A stretch of 64,000 nucleotides of DNA from NCBI GenBank assembly GCA_030430165.1, contig JAUIGL010000019.1, forward strand, positions 17,201 through 81,200. The letters run 5' to 3'. The DNA is from a bacterium (GTDB lineage: Bacteria; Desulfobacterota; Binatia; HRBIN30; CADEER01). A model generated the notes under the pieces. It was not told where the DNA came from. It did no database searches and was given only the letters and a program-made list of their open reading frames with translations. Both the position numbers and the translations under genes were made by a program. Within the stretch, counting starts at the first letter, position 1, and the number at the start of each line of letters is the position of its first letter. Below are positions 46,879-56,077 of this stretch, in pieces.

Positions 46879-48846
46879 ATGATGCTCCGAAGCGCTCGGC
46901 CCACCATTTTCTGGTCGTCCTCTCTGGCCGCTTGTTTGGTCGCCGCGGTCGTCGCCACGACCGCCTCTGGACTCGAAGTCCTGCGCGTCGCCGACGACAA
47001 CCCCGGCCAGTGGACGCTCTACAACCGGGTGCCGAACGGCTCTCAGCTCGGCTTGCCGGTGACCCTCGGCGACGTCGATGGTGACGGCTTCGACGATGCC
47101 ATTCTGACGCCGATGAACGCGATCAGCGGGCCCGGCCTCTCGCGCGACGGCGCCGGTGAGATCACCGTGGTGCTGAGTCGCGGTGTGATTGCGGGCGTCG
47201 ACGACATCGGCCCGTTGGCGATCTGCATGAGCCCGAGCCAGGATCGCTGCGTCGAGCCGGAGGACTTTCCCGACGCCATCCCGGGATCGGTGGTTCTGGT
47301 CTACGGCCGCGACGAGCGCGACCTGCTCGGGACCGAGACTGCCGCGGCCGACATCGATGGCGACGGGTACTCGGACATCATCGCCGGAACGCAACTCGGG
47401 GACGGCCCGGAAAACGCGCGCCCCGGTGCCGGCGAGGTGGCCATCATCTGGGGCGGTCCGGCCTTCGGCGGTCGGGTCATCGATCTCGCCGACCCGCTGG
47501 CCGACGTCACCTTCGTCTACGGCGCCGATGCCGGCGACCGGCTCGGCGTCTGGGTGTATTTCGGCGATCTCGACGGCGACGGGACCCAGGACGCGGTGCT
47601 CGGCGCCGACCAGGGCGACGGTCCGGAGAACGACCGCTCGGACGTCGGTGAGAGCATCGTCCTCTACGGCGGGTCGCACTTGCGCAGCGTTCGCGAGATC
47701 GACCTGCGCGACACCTCGTTCGACACCACCGTCGTCTACGGAATCGACGTCGAAGACCACAGTGGCACGACCGTTCGCGCCGGTGATCTCGACGGTGACG
47801 GCACCGACGAGTTGTTGATCGGCGCCGGTCTCAATCGCCTCTCGGCATCGGTCGGCAATCTTCCCCAGGAGAGCGGCCACGCGTCGCGCGGTGGCGACGG
47901 CCCCGACGGGCTGCGCACCGGCGCCGGCGAGGCCTATGCGGTCTATCTAGGTCCGGGAGCGCGCCCGGCGTCGATCGATTTGCGCGATCCACCGGCCTCG
48001 ACGGTGATCATCTACGGCGTCGATCCGGGCGACTCGTACGGCGAGGAGCTGTTCGTCGGCGACTTCAACGGCGACGGGTTCGGCGAGATCGCGATCGGCG
48101 CGATCGTCGGCGACGGTCCCAACAATACGCGCGGCAACGCCGGCGAGCTCGCCTTGGTGATGGGAGGTGCGGACCTGCCGGGCAGCGTCATCGATCTGCG
48201 CGATCCGCCCGATGGAGTGACTTTCTTCCTGGGGCAGACCGCCGGCGCGATCGCCGGCGACACGGCGATGTTCGCCGACGTCGACAACGACGGCAGAGAC
48301 GATCTGGTGATCGCCAGCCCCAACGCACCGGTCGACGGCGACAGCCGGGTCGGAGTGACGCACATCTTCTTCGGGCGCGAGGAGGCTCTGCCTGCCGCCA
48401 TCGACCTGGCCGACGTTCCCGGCGATTTGCCGGTGTTGCTGATCGAAGGCGACGAGTTCTTCGACATGCTCGCCTACAGCATGGCGTACGGCGATGCCGA
48501 TGGCGACGGCGTCACCGACGTCATGCTCAACGTGATGGACGGCGACGGCTTCGAGAATCTGATTCCGTCCTCCGGCGATGCCCACGTGTTCAGCGGAGTC
48601 GAGCTGAGCCGCGCCGCCGGCCGGGTCCCCGTGATTCCGACGCCGACGCCCCGGCCCGAGGGTTGTCCGGGGGATTGCGATGGCGACGGCCGCGTCACCG
48701 TCTCCGAGCTGGTGGCGGGGGTCAACGATCTGCTGACGCCGATCGTCGGCGGCCTGCGCTGCGCGGCGCTCGATACCGACGGCAACGGAACGATTACGGT
48801 GGCCGAGTTGGTCGCCGCGGTCAACTCCGCGCTGCGCGGCTGCTGA
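46879..48846 (+). CDS. Exported FG-GAP (integrin-like) propeller protein with C-terminal dockerin-like module
   Basis: 655-aa secreted protein. After a signal peptide (about residues 1-31) come seven FG-GAP/calcium loops: LGDVDGDGFDDAIL, AADIDGDGYSDIIAG, FGDLDGDGTQDAVLG, AGDLDGDGTDELLIG, VGDFNGDGFGEIAIG, FADVDNDGRDDLVIA and YGDADGDGVTDVML. Seven is the integrin alpha-propeller number, so a seven-bladed Ca-binding propeller is likely. A short proline stretch (IPTPTPRPEG) leads to the dockerin-like pair [20 protein letters not shown] and DTDGNGTITVAELVAAV, ending in RGC. It lies 55 bp after the previous exported protein and ends 7 bp from the convergent subtilase. Confidence 0.88.
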   Translation: MMLRSARPTIFWSSSLAACLVAAVVATTASGLEVLRVADDNPGQWTLYNRVPNGSQLGLPVTLGDVDGDGFDDAILTPMNAISGPGLSRDGAGEITVVLSRGVIAGVDDIGPLAICMSPSQDRCVEPEDFPDAIPGSVVLVYGRDERDLLGTETAAADIDGDGYSDIIAGTQLGDGPENARPGAGEVAIIWGGPAFGGRVIDLADPLADVTFVYGADAGDRLGVWVYFGDLDGDGTQDAVLGADQGDGPENDRSDVGESIVLYGGSHLRSVREIDLRDTSFDTTVVYGIDVEDHSGTTVRAGDLDGDGTDELLIGAGLNRLSASVGNLPQESGHASRGGDGPDGLRTGAGEAYAVYLGPGARPASIDLRDPPASTVIIYGVDPGDSYGEELFVGDFNGDGFGEIAIGAIVGDGPNNTRGNAGELALVMGGADLPGSVIDLRDPPDGVTFFLGQTAGAIAGDTAMFADVDNDGRDDLVIASPNAPVDGDSRVGVTHIFFGREEALPAAIDLADVPGDLPVLLIEGDEFFDMLAYSMAYGDADGDGVTDVMLNVMDGDGFENLIPSSGDAHVFSGVELSRAAGRVPVIPTPTPRPEGCPGDCDGDGRVTVSELVAGVNDLLTPIVGGLRCAALDTDGNGTITVAELVAAVNSALRGC

Positions 48847-48853
48847 TCGCCGC

Positions 48854-50983
48854 TCAGCAGCCGTCGAGGCTTGCCGCGACGGCTGCGACCAGCTCGTTGA
48901 TGCGGACGACTCCGTCGCCGTCGCGGTCCGCCGCCGGACAGGCGTCGATGGCGCGGCTGTCGAGGCTGATCAGGATGGCGGTCACGATCTCGTTGACGAG
49001 AACGACCCGGTCGCCGTTGCAGTCGGCCGGGCAGGGCGAGATCGGTGACCCGGTCGGCGTTTCGGTGTTGGTTGGTGTGGCCGTCGCCGACGGGGTCGGA
49101 CTCGCGGTGAGTCGGGCAAAGGTTTCGCCAATCGCATCGAGTGCATCGACCAGACCGTAGCCGGATGCGGTGTCGAAGCCGGGCGACTCGATGTCGTGCG
49201 CGGTCAGTCGCAGGATCTGCTCGGTCTCCGAACGCTCCAGGGTCGGGTCGGCCTCGAGCATCAGCGCCGCGACCGCGGCGGCGTGTGGAGCCGCCGCCGA
49301 CGTCCCGAAGAAATTGAGCAGTCCGTCGTCGTCGCTGTCGCGCAGGCCGAAGAAGCTGGTGTTGGTGCCGTCGGGCGCGCTCAAGAACGGCGCCCGGCGG
49401 GTGACCGGCCCGCCCGGCAGGGCGGCGCCGTGGTCGTCGAAGTAGATCGGAACATTGCCGCCGGAGCTGCTGAACGGCTCGACGTTGATGACTCCCGCCG
49501 GCGCCTGGTGCTCGCCGTCGCTGTCGATCTCGGGGTACTCGACCGCCGCGGTGGCGAGGACCCCCGCTCCAGCCGGATGACCGTAGGTCTGGCTCTGGTT
49601 GAAGACCTGCTCGTCGAACTCGAAAGTGCTCGGGAAGTTGCAGCCGAGGGCGAAGCTGACGATGCGGAAGCGGACGTTCTGGTTGCCGCAGACGTGGTCG
49701 ACCGCGACGTACACGGTGCGCGAGCCCGAGCGCGGGCGGATGTCCATGATCTCGATCGGATCGCCGCCCGGGCCGCCGCCGGCGCGGCTGCAGCCCTGGG
49801 CGTCGGTACCGCCGTCGCCGCGATCGCAGCGCACCAGCGGGTCGTCACCGGGGCACGCGTAGAGGTCGAGGTCGGAGATCGCGCCACTGCCGAGCTGGCC
49901 GGAGAAGGGCTCGTTCCACTGCATGACCATGCGCAAGCCACAGCGCGGCGGCAGGTCGATGCGGGCCCAGCGGCTGCCGTTGGCGAAGAGGTGGAAGTCT
50001 TCGCCGCTCGGTGGTGAGGCTTCGTCGTCGACTTCGCTGAAGTCGGTGAAGCGTTCGTCGACGCCCCATGGGCCGAGGTTGCCGATTGCCGAGAAGAAGA
50101 GCACGCCGCTCTCGGTGGCGCGCCGCGCCGCTTGGGCGACCGGCCCGTCCTGGAACATCGGTTCGGCGAAGTAGATGACGTCGTCGACGAGGATGTCGGC
50201 GCCGCAGTCGACCAGCGCGTCGATGCCGCGGGCGAAGATCGATTCGGTGACGAACGCGGTGTGGTAGGAGATGGTCGCGCCTGGTGCCACGTCGTAAATC
50301 AGCTCGACCAGGGCGCGGCCCTCGTCGATGCCGACGAAGCTCCTGCCTTCTTCGAAGTCGGAGGGTTCCGCCAACAAGCGCACGACGGGTAGCTCGGCAG
50401 CGTCCGCGGCGTCGTTGCTGACGAAGCTGCGGTTGCAGCCGCCGCCGTTCAGGCTTCCGGTGGTGTTTTGCGAGAAGGTGTCGGACAGGACCCCGACGTG
50501 GACGCCGTCGCCGGAGAGACCGTAGACCGCGCGCGCCTGGTCGGCGCGCATCGAGCCATCGCCCTGACTGAGGACGTTGCCGCTGCTGGTGCGGGCGCCG
50601 TAGTTTGGGTGAACGGCAGTGACCTCGGCAACGGCTTCGAGCGCGGCGAAGCAGTCGTCGCAGGTGCCCAGCACCCGGGCGTGGCGGTAATCCGTGTCGA
50701 GGATGCGCAGACCGGTCTCGAGCAGTTCCTCGACGATGTCCGGATCGAGTCGGTTGAGGCGGATGTCGAGCTCGGGAGCGCCTCGATCGACGCGATAGGA
50801 GCCCGCCTCAGCGGTGGTGGCGCTGCGTTGCGCCCGCTGGAGCAGCACGCGCGAGACCTTCCCCAGAGGGGCGCGTTCGGCGTACAGCGGGTCGCTGTCG
50901 GCGGAGACGGCGGGCGATCGACCTGGGAGCAGGGCGACCAGCAGGGTGAAGAGGAGGGCGAGAGCCCGGTGTGGGGTTGGCAT
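48854..50983 (-). CDS. Exported subtilase-like (S8) protein lacking the canonical His, with dockerin-like module
   Basis: 709-aa secreted protein with an N-terminal signal (PHRALALLFTLLVALLPG). The peptidase region shows the S8 Asp in VGVLSDTF (Asp168), the oxyanion Asn in FSAIGNLG and the nucleophile Ser562 in FFGTSAAAPHAAAV. Where subtilisins have HGT, this protein has EGR (Glu221 in GIDEGRALVEL, followed by YDVAPGA). A large insert of about 250 residues with Cys pairs lies between the Asn and Ser blocks. A TPSPSATATPT linker leads to a dockerin-like pair (CPADCNGDRVVLVNEIVTAI and DRDGDGVVRINELVAAV), ending DGC. It could be a Ser-Glu-Asp protease or an inactive homologue. Confidence 0.85.
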   Translation of the reverse strand: MPTPHRALALLFTLLVALLPGRSPAVSADSDPLYAERAPLGKVSRVLLQRAQRSATTAEAGSYRVDRGAPELDIRLNRLDPDIVEELLETGLRILDTDYRHARVLGTCDDCFAALEAVAEVTAVHPNYGARTSSGNVLSQGDGSMRADQARAVYGLSGDGVHVGVLSDTFSQNTTGSLNGGGCNRSFVSNDAADAAELPVVRLLAEPSDFEEGRSFVGIDEGRALVELIYDVAPGATISYHTAFVTESIFARGIDALVDCGADILVDDVIYFAEPMFQDGPVAQAARRATESGVLFFSAIGNLGPWGVDERFTDFSEVDDEASPPSGEDFHLFANGSRWARIDLPPRCGLRMVMQWNEPFSGQLGSGAISDLDLYACPGDDPLVRCDRGDGGTDAQGCSRAGGGPGGDPIEIMDIRPRSGSRTVYVAVDHVCGNQNVRFRIVSFALGCNFPSTFEFDEQVFNQSQTYGHPAGAGVLATAAVEYPEIDSDGEHQAPAGVINVEPFSSSGGNVPIYFDDHGAALPGGPVTRRAPFLSAPDGTNTSFFGLRDSDDDGLLNFFGTSAAAPHAAAVAALMLEADPTLERSETEQILRLTAHDIESPGFDTASGYGLVDALDAIGETFARLTASPTPSATATPTNTETPTGSPISPCPADCNGDRVVLVNEIVTAILISLDSRAIDACPAADRDGDGVVRINELVAAVAASLDGC

Positions 50984-51168
50984 GCTCGTCGGTTGCTCCG
51001 GATCCTTCCTCGTTCATATCGGCTGGTCCGTTGTTTGGCGAGCGAGCGACCAAATCTGGACGCAGCGACACTGGAGCGAGCACAAAAGTGGAAGGCAATC
51101 GCTGTAGCGGCTGCCTGGACCGGCCCTGAAAACCCGCTCGGAGTCGGACCCGTCGGGCCGGCCGGCGC

Positions 51169-51184
51169 TTGGCACGGTGATTGC
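51169..51184 (+). promoter_or_regulatory. Strong sigma-54 (-24/-12) promoter
   Basis: TTGGCACGGTGATTGC matches the sigma-54 consensus TGGCACG-N4-TTGC exactly in both elements. The -12 GC is at 51183-51184, so transcription would begin near 51196, just before the ribosome site of the 32-residue reading frame at 51223. Confidence 0.7.
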
Positions 51185-51222
51185 GCTGTTAGCAGGGGCG
51201 ACCTAGTGGCGACGGAGGTGAG

Positions 51223-51321
51223 ATGATGGGGTCCGAGGGGATGATGGTGTTCTTTGTGCGGTGCGTCGTAACCGCGGGGGTCTACGCGGCCGCCTGCTGG
51301 CTGGGCTGGGCGATCGGCTGA
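51223..51321 (+). CDS. 32-residue single-span membrane micro-protein, sigma-54 promoted
   Basis: Short reading frame M-M-G-S-E-G then MMVFFVRCVVTAG and VYAAACWLGWAIG, ending TGA at 51321. GGAGG at 51214-51218 is ideally placed for the ATG at 51226 and close for 51223. Nearly the whole peptide is one hydrophobic helix with a Cys near each face and an Arg at the N-side, so it should insert in the inner membrane. The matching -24/-12 promoter about 40 bp upstream strengthens the call. No known family recognised. It converges on bfr (10 bp apart). Confidence 0.6.
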   Translation: MMGSEGMMVFFVRCVVTAGVYAAACWLGWAIG

Positions 51322-51331
51322 CGCGCCCGCC

Positions 51332-51802
51332 TCAGTCGTCGATCTGCTGCGCCAGGTAGTTCTCGACGCCGACCCTTTGGATCAGGTCGAGCTGCGCTTC
51401 GAGCCAGTCGACGTGCTCCTCCTCGGAGGTGAGGATGCCTTCGAGCAGCTCGCGGGTGCCGTTGTCGGAGACACTGACGGCGAGCTCGATGGTCTTGTTG
51501 AGCAGCGGGATCGCTTCCATCTCGACCTTGAGGTCGAGCTCGAGCTGCTCGGGGACCGACTCGCCGACGCGGACCTTGTTGAGCCGCTGCAGGTTGGGCA
51601 CACCGTCGAGGAAGAGGATCCGCTCGATCAGCTCGTCGGCGTGCTTCATCTCGCCGATCGATTCCTTGTGGTTGGCCTCGGCGAGCTTCTTGAGCCCCCA
51701 GTTGGCGCACATTTTGGCGTGCACGAAGTACTGGTTGATGGCGGTGAGCTCGCCGGTCAGGATCTGATTGAGGCTCTCGATCAGCTTCTTGTTGCCCTTC
51801 AT
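51332..51802 (-). CDS. bfr: Bacterioferritin
   Basis: Haem-containing iron-storage ferritin, 156 aa, forming 24-mers that oxidise and store Fe2+. Ferroxidase ligands match E. coli numbering: Glu18, Glu51 and His54 (GEMKHADEL), Glu in EMEAIP and the Glu/His of EEEHVDWLE; Met52 is the haem ligand. The ATG at 51802 with upstream GGAGGTG gives the standard [12 protein letters not shown] start; an open frame extends further but is not needed. It lies downstream of bfd (124 bp) on the same strand, so both probably share the Fur-boxed promoter. Confidence 0.96.
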   Translation of the reverse strand: MKGNKKLIESLNQILTGELTAINQYFVHAKMCANWGLKKLAEANHKESIGEMKHADELIERILFLDGVPNLQRLNKVRVGESVPEQLELDLKVEMEAIPLLNKTIELAVSVSDNGTRELLEGILTSEEEHVDWLEAQLDLIQRVGVENYLAQQIDD

Positions 51803-51926
51803 TCCTACACCTCCATGCCCAAGGTCGCGCGGGCGGCAAAGACCCATGTGGCGAACCAGTCTCCTCCGAAACTGCGCCAAATCTCCCTCAGCTGCAAGCA
51901 GCCGGGGAGGGGCCGATCGAGCGGTC

Positions 51927-52124
51927 TCAGGCGGCGCGCTGGCCGGGGGTTGCGTTGTCGCGGGTCACGTCGACGCAGAGAAGGTCGCGGATCTCACGCC
52001 GGCAGGGCGCGCAATTGCGCCCTGCGCCAGTCGCGTTGACGATTCCCGATACGGTATCCGTGCCCTGCTCGCGCAGGCGGGCGATATCGGCGTCGGTGGT
52101 TCCTGTGCACTGGCAGATGATCAT
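51927..52124 (-). CDS. bfd: Bacterioferritin-associated ferredoxin
   Basis: 65-aa [2Fe-2S] protein that docks on bacterioferritin and donates electrons to release stored iron. The four cluster ligands are Cys4 and Cys6 (ICQC) and Cys38 and Cys41 (CAPC), the Bfd pattern. The C-terminal tail beyond residue 50 is variable. A GAGGAG motif precedes the ATG. It is first in the bfd-bfr pair, 50 bp downstream of a Fur-like box. Confidence 0.93.
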   Translation of the reverse strand: MIICQCTGTTDADIARLREQGTDTVSGIVNATGAGRNCAPCRREIRDLLCVDVTRDNATPGQRAA

Positions 52125-52173
52125 GACAACGTTTCTCCTCGTTACTGATTTTGAACACCGATTTCAAGTGTTT

Positions 52174-52188
52174 TGAATATCATTCTCA
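52174..52188. promoter_or_regulatory. Fur-like box upstream of bfd-bfr
   Basis: TGAATATCATTCTCA matches the 7-1-7 Fur core TGANAATNATTNTCA with one mismatch. It ends 50 bp before the bfd start, where Fur would block the promoter under iron-replete conditions. Confidence 0.7.
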
Positions 52189-52225
52189 AAACGATCGAAA
52201 ATTCTCTGAAACGGCGGTGTTTTTT

Positions 52226-52250
52226 CCCCGGAACCCAGGGGGTTCCGGGG
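52226..52250 (-). terminator. GC-rich hairpin after the porin gene
   Basis: CCCCGGAACCC, loop AGG, GGGTTCCGGGG: an 11-bp perfect stem 11 bp past the porin stop. No U tract follows on the minus strand, so termination would be stem-dependent. Confidence 0.5.
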
Positions 52251-52260
52251 CTCGGCGAGA

Positions 52261-53754
52261 CTAGAAGACGAAACCACCGCCGATCTGGATGCCGTCCGGC
52301 AACTCGCCCTCCTGGCGCTCTTCGATGCGGTACTCGAGCTTGAGCGCGACTTGCGGGATCGGCTCGTAGTGCAGCCCGAACTCGTAGTACTGGCGGCGCT
52401 GTCGCGGGTCGCGGGCGAAGCCGCTCGGCATGTTGTTCTGGCTGTCGAGCCAGGAGTAGCGGAACCAGGGGCTGAGCGATTGGTTGGTGCGCGGCAGGAT
52501 CAGCGGTAGCACGTCGTAGGCGACCTCGGCGTAGGCGCCGAGCATCTGCTTGCCGATCGGGCCGTCGATGTCGGGGTCGGCACTGAGCAGGCCGGCGTCG
52601 TCGATGAGGACGGTGGTGCCGAGGGCGCGGAAGTGGAAATTGCGGCGCTTGACCTCGGTGTGGATCTCGTAGAGCTGGGTGAACACGCCGGGACGCTCGC
52701 GCATGTCGGCCGGGCCGATGAGTTGGTTCTGGCCCTGGTCGCCGATGACGCTGGAGCCGCCCAGGGTCCAGCCCCAGTTGGCGATCGGCTCGTAGTCGAG
52801 TCGGCCGACGAAAGACCAGTCGTTGGCGAGCTCGCGATTTCCCTTCTGTCGGGCGCCGCGCAGGTTGGCGGAGCTGAAGCCGACCGCGTTGAGGCTGGTG
52901 ATCCCGTAGGCGTTGTAGGTCAGCCCCGGTGCGATCTCGCCGAATAGGCCGGCTCCGTTGGAGCGCCAGGTGGTCGGGATGATCTGGCGCTCGACCGGCG
53001 GGCGGCGGTTGCCGAAGAAGAACGGCGGCTCGTGGATCTGGTTGATGAAGCCGACCGGCACCAGCACCATTCCGGCGCGCACGTTGGCGGCCGGGTGGAG
53101 CAGGAAGTCGAGAGTGGCGAATTCGACCGAGACGCTGCCGCTGCCCGCGGAGACGGTACTGGAGCTGCTCGCGTGCTCGAACTCGAGCTCGGAGTTGAAG
53201 ATGATCCAGTCGTTGTACTTGTAGCCGAAGTAGAGGACGAAGCGCAGGAAATCGAACTGATCGTCGGTCGTTCCCTTGTCGGAGACCTCGTTGCGAAAGT
53301 GCGCCTCTCCGTAGCCGCCGATCGAGAGGCCCTGGTCGACCTGATAGACTTTCGACGCCGCCGGGCCGAGGCCGTAGATGCTCTTGAGCTCTTTCTTTTC
53401 CGGCAGCACCAGGGCCTCGCGCAGCTTGCGCACCTCGGTGGTGAGCACGCTCTGCTTGCGTTCGACCTCGTCGATCCGCTCGTCTTCCGCGGCGGTTGTC
53501 GTGACCGCCGGCGTATCCGCCGCCGGAGCGTCTGCTGCCGGCGCCGGCGCCACCACCGCGGCCGGAGCGACTGCGGCCGCAGGAGCCTGGTCGCGCTTTT
53601 CGAGCTCGTTGCGCAGGCGCTCGAGCTCGCGCATGAATTCCTTCTGCTGCGCCTCGAGCTCTTCGACGCGTTGCTTGAGCGCCGCTTCGTCGGCGGCGGC
53701 CGCGGATGCCAGCAAGGCCGTAGCCAGGCCGAGCGCGATCAGGTGTCGTCCCAT
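52261..53754 (-). CDS. Outer-membrane porin with N-terminal coiled coil (OprP/DcaP-like)
   Basis: 497-aa exported protein. The start at 53754 begins a signal peptide (MGRHLIALGLATALLASAAA). A coiled coil follows (VEELEAQQKEFMRELERLRN) and an Ala/Pro-rich hinge, then about 350 residues of alternating beta strands ending in Phe (GGGFVF), the mark of an outer-membrane beta-barrel. The coiled-coil-plus-barrel layout is that of trimeric porins such as DcaP and of OprO/P relatives. A GGGGGGA ribosome site and a Fur-like box (53792-53806) lie upstream, so expression should rise in iron starvation; it may pass an iron chelate or small anion. Confidence 0.8.
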   Translation of the reverse strand: MGRHLIALGLATALLASAAAADEAALKQRVEELEAQQKEFMRELERLRNELEKRDQAPAAAVAPAAVVAPAPAADAPAADTPAVTTTAAEDERIDEVERKQSVLTTEVRKLREALVLPEKKELKSIYGLGPAASKVYQVDQGLSIGGYGEAHFRNEVSDKGTTDDQFDFLRFVLYFGYKYNDWIIFNSELEFEHASSSSTVSAGSGSVSVEFATLDFLLHPAANVRAGMVLVPVGFINQIHEPPFFFGNRRPPVERQIIPTTWRSNGAGLFGEIAPGLTYNAYGITSLNAVGFSSANLRGARQKGNRELANDWSFVGRLDYEPIANWGWTLGGSSVIGDQGQNQLIGPADMRERPGVFTQLYEIHTEVKRRNFHFRALGTTVLIDDAGLLSADPDIDGPIGKQMLGAYAEVAYDVLPLILPRTNQSLSPWFRYSWLDSQNNMPSGFARDPRQRRQYYEFGLHYEPIPQVALKLEYRIEERQEGELPDGIQIGGGFVF

Positions 53755-53791
53755 TGTGTCCCCCCGCGTTACGGATGACTCTCGGTGAAGT

Positions 53792-53806
53792 TGAAACTCA
53801 TTTTCA
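53792..53806. promoter_or_regulatory. Fur-like box upstream of the porin
   Basis: TGAAACTCATTTTCA matches TGANAATNATTNTCA with one mismatch and is followed by a partial repeat TTTCA. It ends 38 bp before the porin start. Confidence 0.65.
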
Positions 53807-53856
53807 GTTTCACTGGGAGTGGAGGGTGTCAAGGGGGGTAGCCGAGGCCGCGGCGG

Positions 53857-56061
53857 CTACCAGCCGATGCGACTGCCGACCTGATAGACGAGCAGGGCGG
53901 CGACGTAGGCGAGGCTGGTCATGTAGACGAAGGTCGCGATCGGCGGACCCCACGAGCCGGTTTCGCGGCGCATCGTCGCCAGCGTCGCGGCGCACTGGGA
54001 GCACAGGGCGAAGAACACCATGACCGACAGGGCAACCGCTGGCGTGTAGATCGGTCTGCCGTCCGGCCAGGTCGCCGCTTGCAGGGTCGTCCTGAGCTCG
54101 ACCGAGCCCTCGTCCTGGCCGTCGCCCAGGCTGTAGATGGTGCCGAGCGCGGCGATGATGATCTCACGCGCCGGGAAGCTCGCCAGGGTCGCCATGCCGA
54201 TGCGCCAGTCCCAGCCGAGCGGCTCGACCAGCGGTTCGATGGCGATGCCGGCGCGGCCGAGGAAGCTGCCGCGCAGTTGCTCGGCGGCCTCGGCGCGGTC
54301 GAGGTCGACCAGCGCGCTCTCGCTGGTGACGCCGGCGCGCAGGGCATCGTAGCGCGCGGCGACTTCGGGCTGCCGGGGAAAGTAGGAGAGGGCCCAGATG
54401 AGGATCGCGGTGGCGAGGATGATGGTGCCGGCGCGCCGTACGAAGGCCAGCGATCGGTCGTAGACGCGGAACAGAACCACACGCCACGAGGGGACCTTGT
54501 AGGGGGGCAACTCCATCAAGAACGGGACCTGTGGGCCGCGCAGGGTCGTCCGCTTGAGCAGCAGCGCCACCAGCGGGGCGACGACCAGCCCGACCATGTA
54601 CATCGAGAACAGGGTGAGCCCCTGGAGACCGATGAAGCCGGCGACCGTCCGCGCCGGGATGAATGCGGCGATGAACAGAACGTACACCGGCAGGCGAGCG
54701 CTGCAGCTCATCAAGGGGGCGATCATGATCGTGACCAATCGATCGCGCCGGCTCTCGATGACGCGCGCCGACATGATGCCGGGCACGGCGCAGGCGAACG
54801 ACGACAGCATGGGGATGAACGAACGCCCCGAGAGCCCGAAGCTGGCCATGACCCGGTCCATCAGGAACGCGGCGCGCGCTAGATAGCCCGAGTCCTCCAT
54901 GAACGTGATCAGGGCGAACAGAATCGCAATCTGCGGCACGAAGACGACGACGGCGCCGGCGCCGCCGATCACGCCGTCGACCACCAGGGAGCGCAACGCG
55001 CCCTCCGGCAGGGTGGCGCCGACCGCGTCGCCGAGTGCGCCGAAGGCGCCGTCGATCAGGTCCATGAACGGCGCTGCCCAGGTGAAGATCGCCTGGAACA
55101 CCAGCGCCATGCCGACGAGGAAGATGAGCGTACCCCACAGCTTGTGGGTGACGATCGCATCGATGCGTCGGGTCCACACGAAACGAGCACCGTCGCCGCT
55201 CGCCAGCGAGTCCTCGAGTACCGAGTCGATCCATGCGTAGCGCCGGTCGATCTCGATCCCGGGAACGGCGATATCCTGCTGCGCCAGCCGTCGCCGCGCC
55301 TCGGCGGCATAGGTGATTGCTTCGGCGGGCAGCTCGTCGGCCAGCTCTCGGGCGAGGAAGCCGTCGACGTCGAGCAGCAGCCGCAGGGCGATGAAGTCTC
55401 GGCGCGGCCCCGGGGCGGAGGAGATCCGCTGCGCCAGCTCGCCGACCGCGGTCTCGACCTCGGCTGGGAACGAGACCCGAACCGCCGCGCCGCGCGCGGC
55501 GGCTGCCTGGCTGCGCAATGCGGAGCGGAGTTGGCTGATGCCCTGCCGCTTGGCGGCGTGGATGGGGACGACCGGTGCGCCGAGATTGGCGGCGAGCGCC
55601 CGATAGTCGACGCGGATTCCCTCGCGCTTGGCGACGTCGACCATGGTCAGGGCGACGACGACCGGCAGGCCGCTGTCGAGCAGCTGGCTCAGCAGATAGA
55701 GGTTGCGGTCGAGGTTGGTCGCATCGAGGATGCAGAGGACGACGTCGGGGCGCGACGCAGCCGCCCGGCCGATCAGCGCGCGCACCGCGACCAGCTCGTC
55801 CGGCGCGCGCGGCGACAGCGAGTACGAGCCGGGTAGATCGACCAGGAGAAACGCGTCGCCGTCGACTTCGAAGTTGCCGATCGCGCTGTCGACGGTCACT
55901 CCGGCGTAGTTGCCGGTACGCTGCTTGAGCCCGGTCAGGGCGTTGAACAGAGTGGTCTTGCCGGTGTTGGGGTTGCCGATCACCGCGACCACGAACGGGT
56001 CGTCGGCGGCGCGGTGCTCGCTCGAAGCCTCGCGCGCGAGCGGGGAAGGGGCTGCGGACAT
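53857..56061 (-). CDS. feoB: Ferrous iron transporter FeoB
   Basis: Inner-membrane Fe2+ transporter, 734 aa, with an N-terminal G domain. G1 is GNPNTGKTT (Lys35), and G3 reads DLPGSYSLSP. The guanine-dissociation-inhibitor helix bundle follows, then the membrane domain with the two Gate segments (CAVPGIMSARVI and SCSARLPVYVLFIAAF) that hold conserved Cys/metal-facing residues. Length matches FeoB of Gammaproteobacteria. It is 16 bp after feoA in the same Fur-boxed transcript. No FeoC is seen. Confidence 0.96.
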   Translation of the reverse strand: MSAAPSPLAREASSEHRAADDPFVVAVIGNPNTGKTTLFNALTGLKQRTGNYAGVTVDSAIGNFEVDGDAFLLVDLPGSYSLSPRAPDELVAVRALIGRAAASRPDVVLCILDATNLDRNLYLLSQLLDSGLPVVVALTMVDVAKREGIRVDYRALAANLGAPVVPIHAAKRQGISQLRSALRSQAAAARGAAVRVSFPAEVETAVGELAQRISSAPGPRRDFIALRLLLDVDGFLARELADELPAEAITYAAEARRRLAQQDIAVPGIEIDRRYAWIDSVLEDSLASGDGARFVWTRRIDAIVTHKLWGTLIFLVGMALVFQAIFTWAAPFMDLIDGAFGALGDAVGATLPEGALRSLVVDGVIGGAGAVVVFVPQIAILFALITFMEDSGYLARAAFLMDRVMASFGLSGRSFIPMLSSFACAVPGIMSARVIESRRDRLVTIMIAPLMSCSARLPVYVLFIAAFIPARTVAGFIGLQGLTLFSMYMVGLVVAPLVALLLKRTTLRGPQVPFLMELPPYKVPSWRVVLFRVYDRSLAFVRRAGTIILATAILIWALSYFPRQPEVAARYDALRAGVTSESALVDLDRAEAAEQLRGSFLGRAGIAIEPLVEPLGWDWRIGMATLASFPAREIIIAALGTIYSLGDGQDEGSVELRTTLQAATWPDGRPIYTPAVALSVMVFFALCSQCAATLATMRRETGSWGPPIATFVYMTSLAYVAALLVYQVGSRIGW

Positions 56062-56077
56062 GGCGTGGCCCGGGCTC

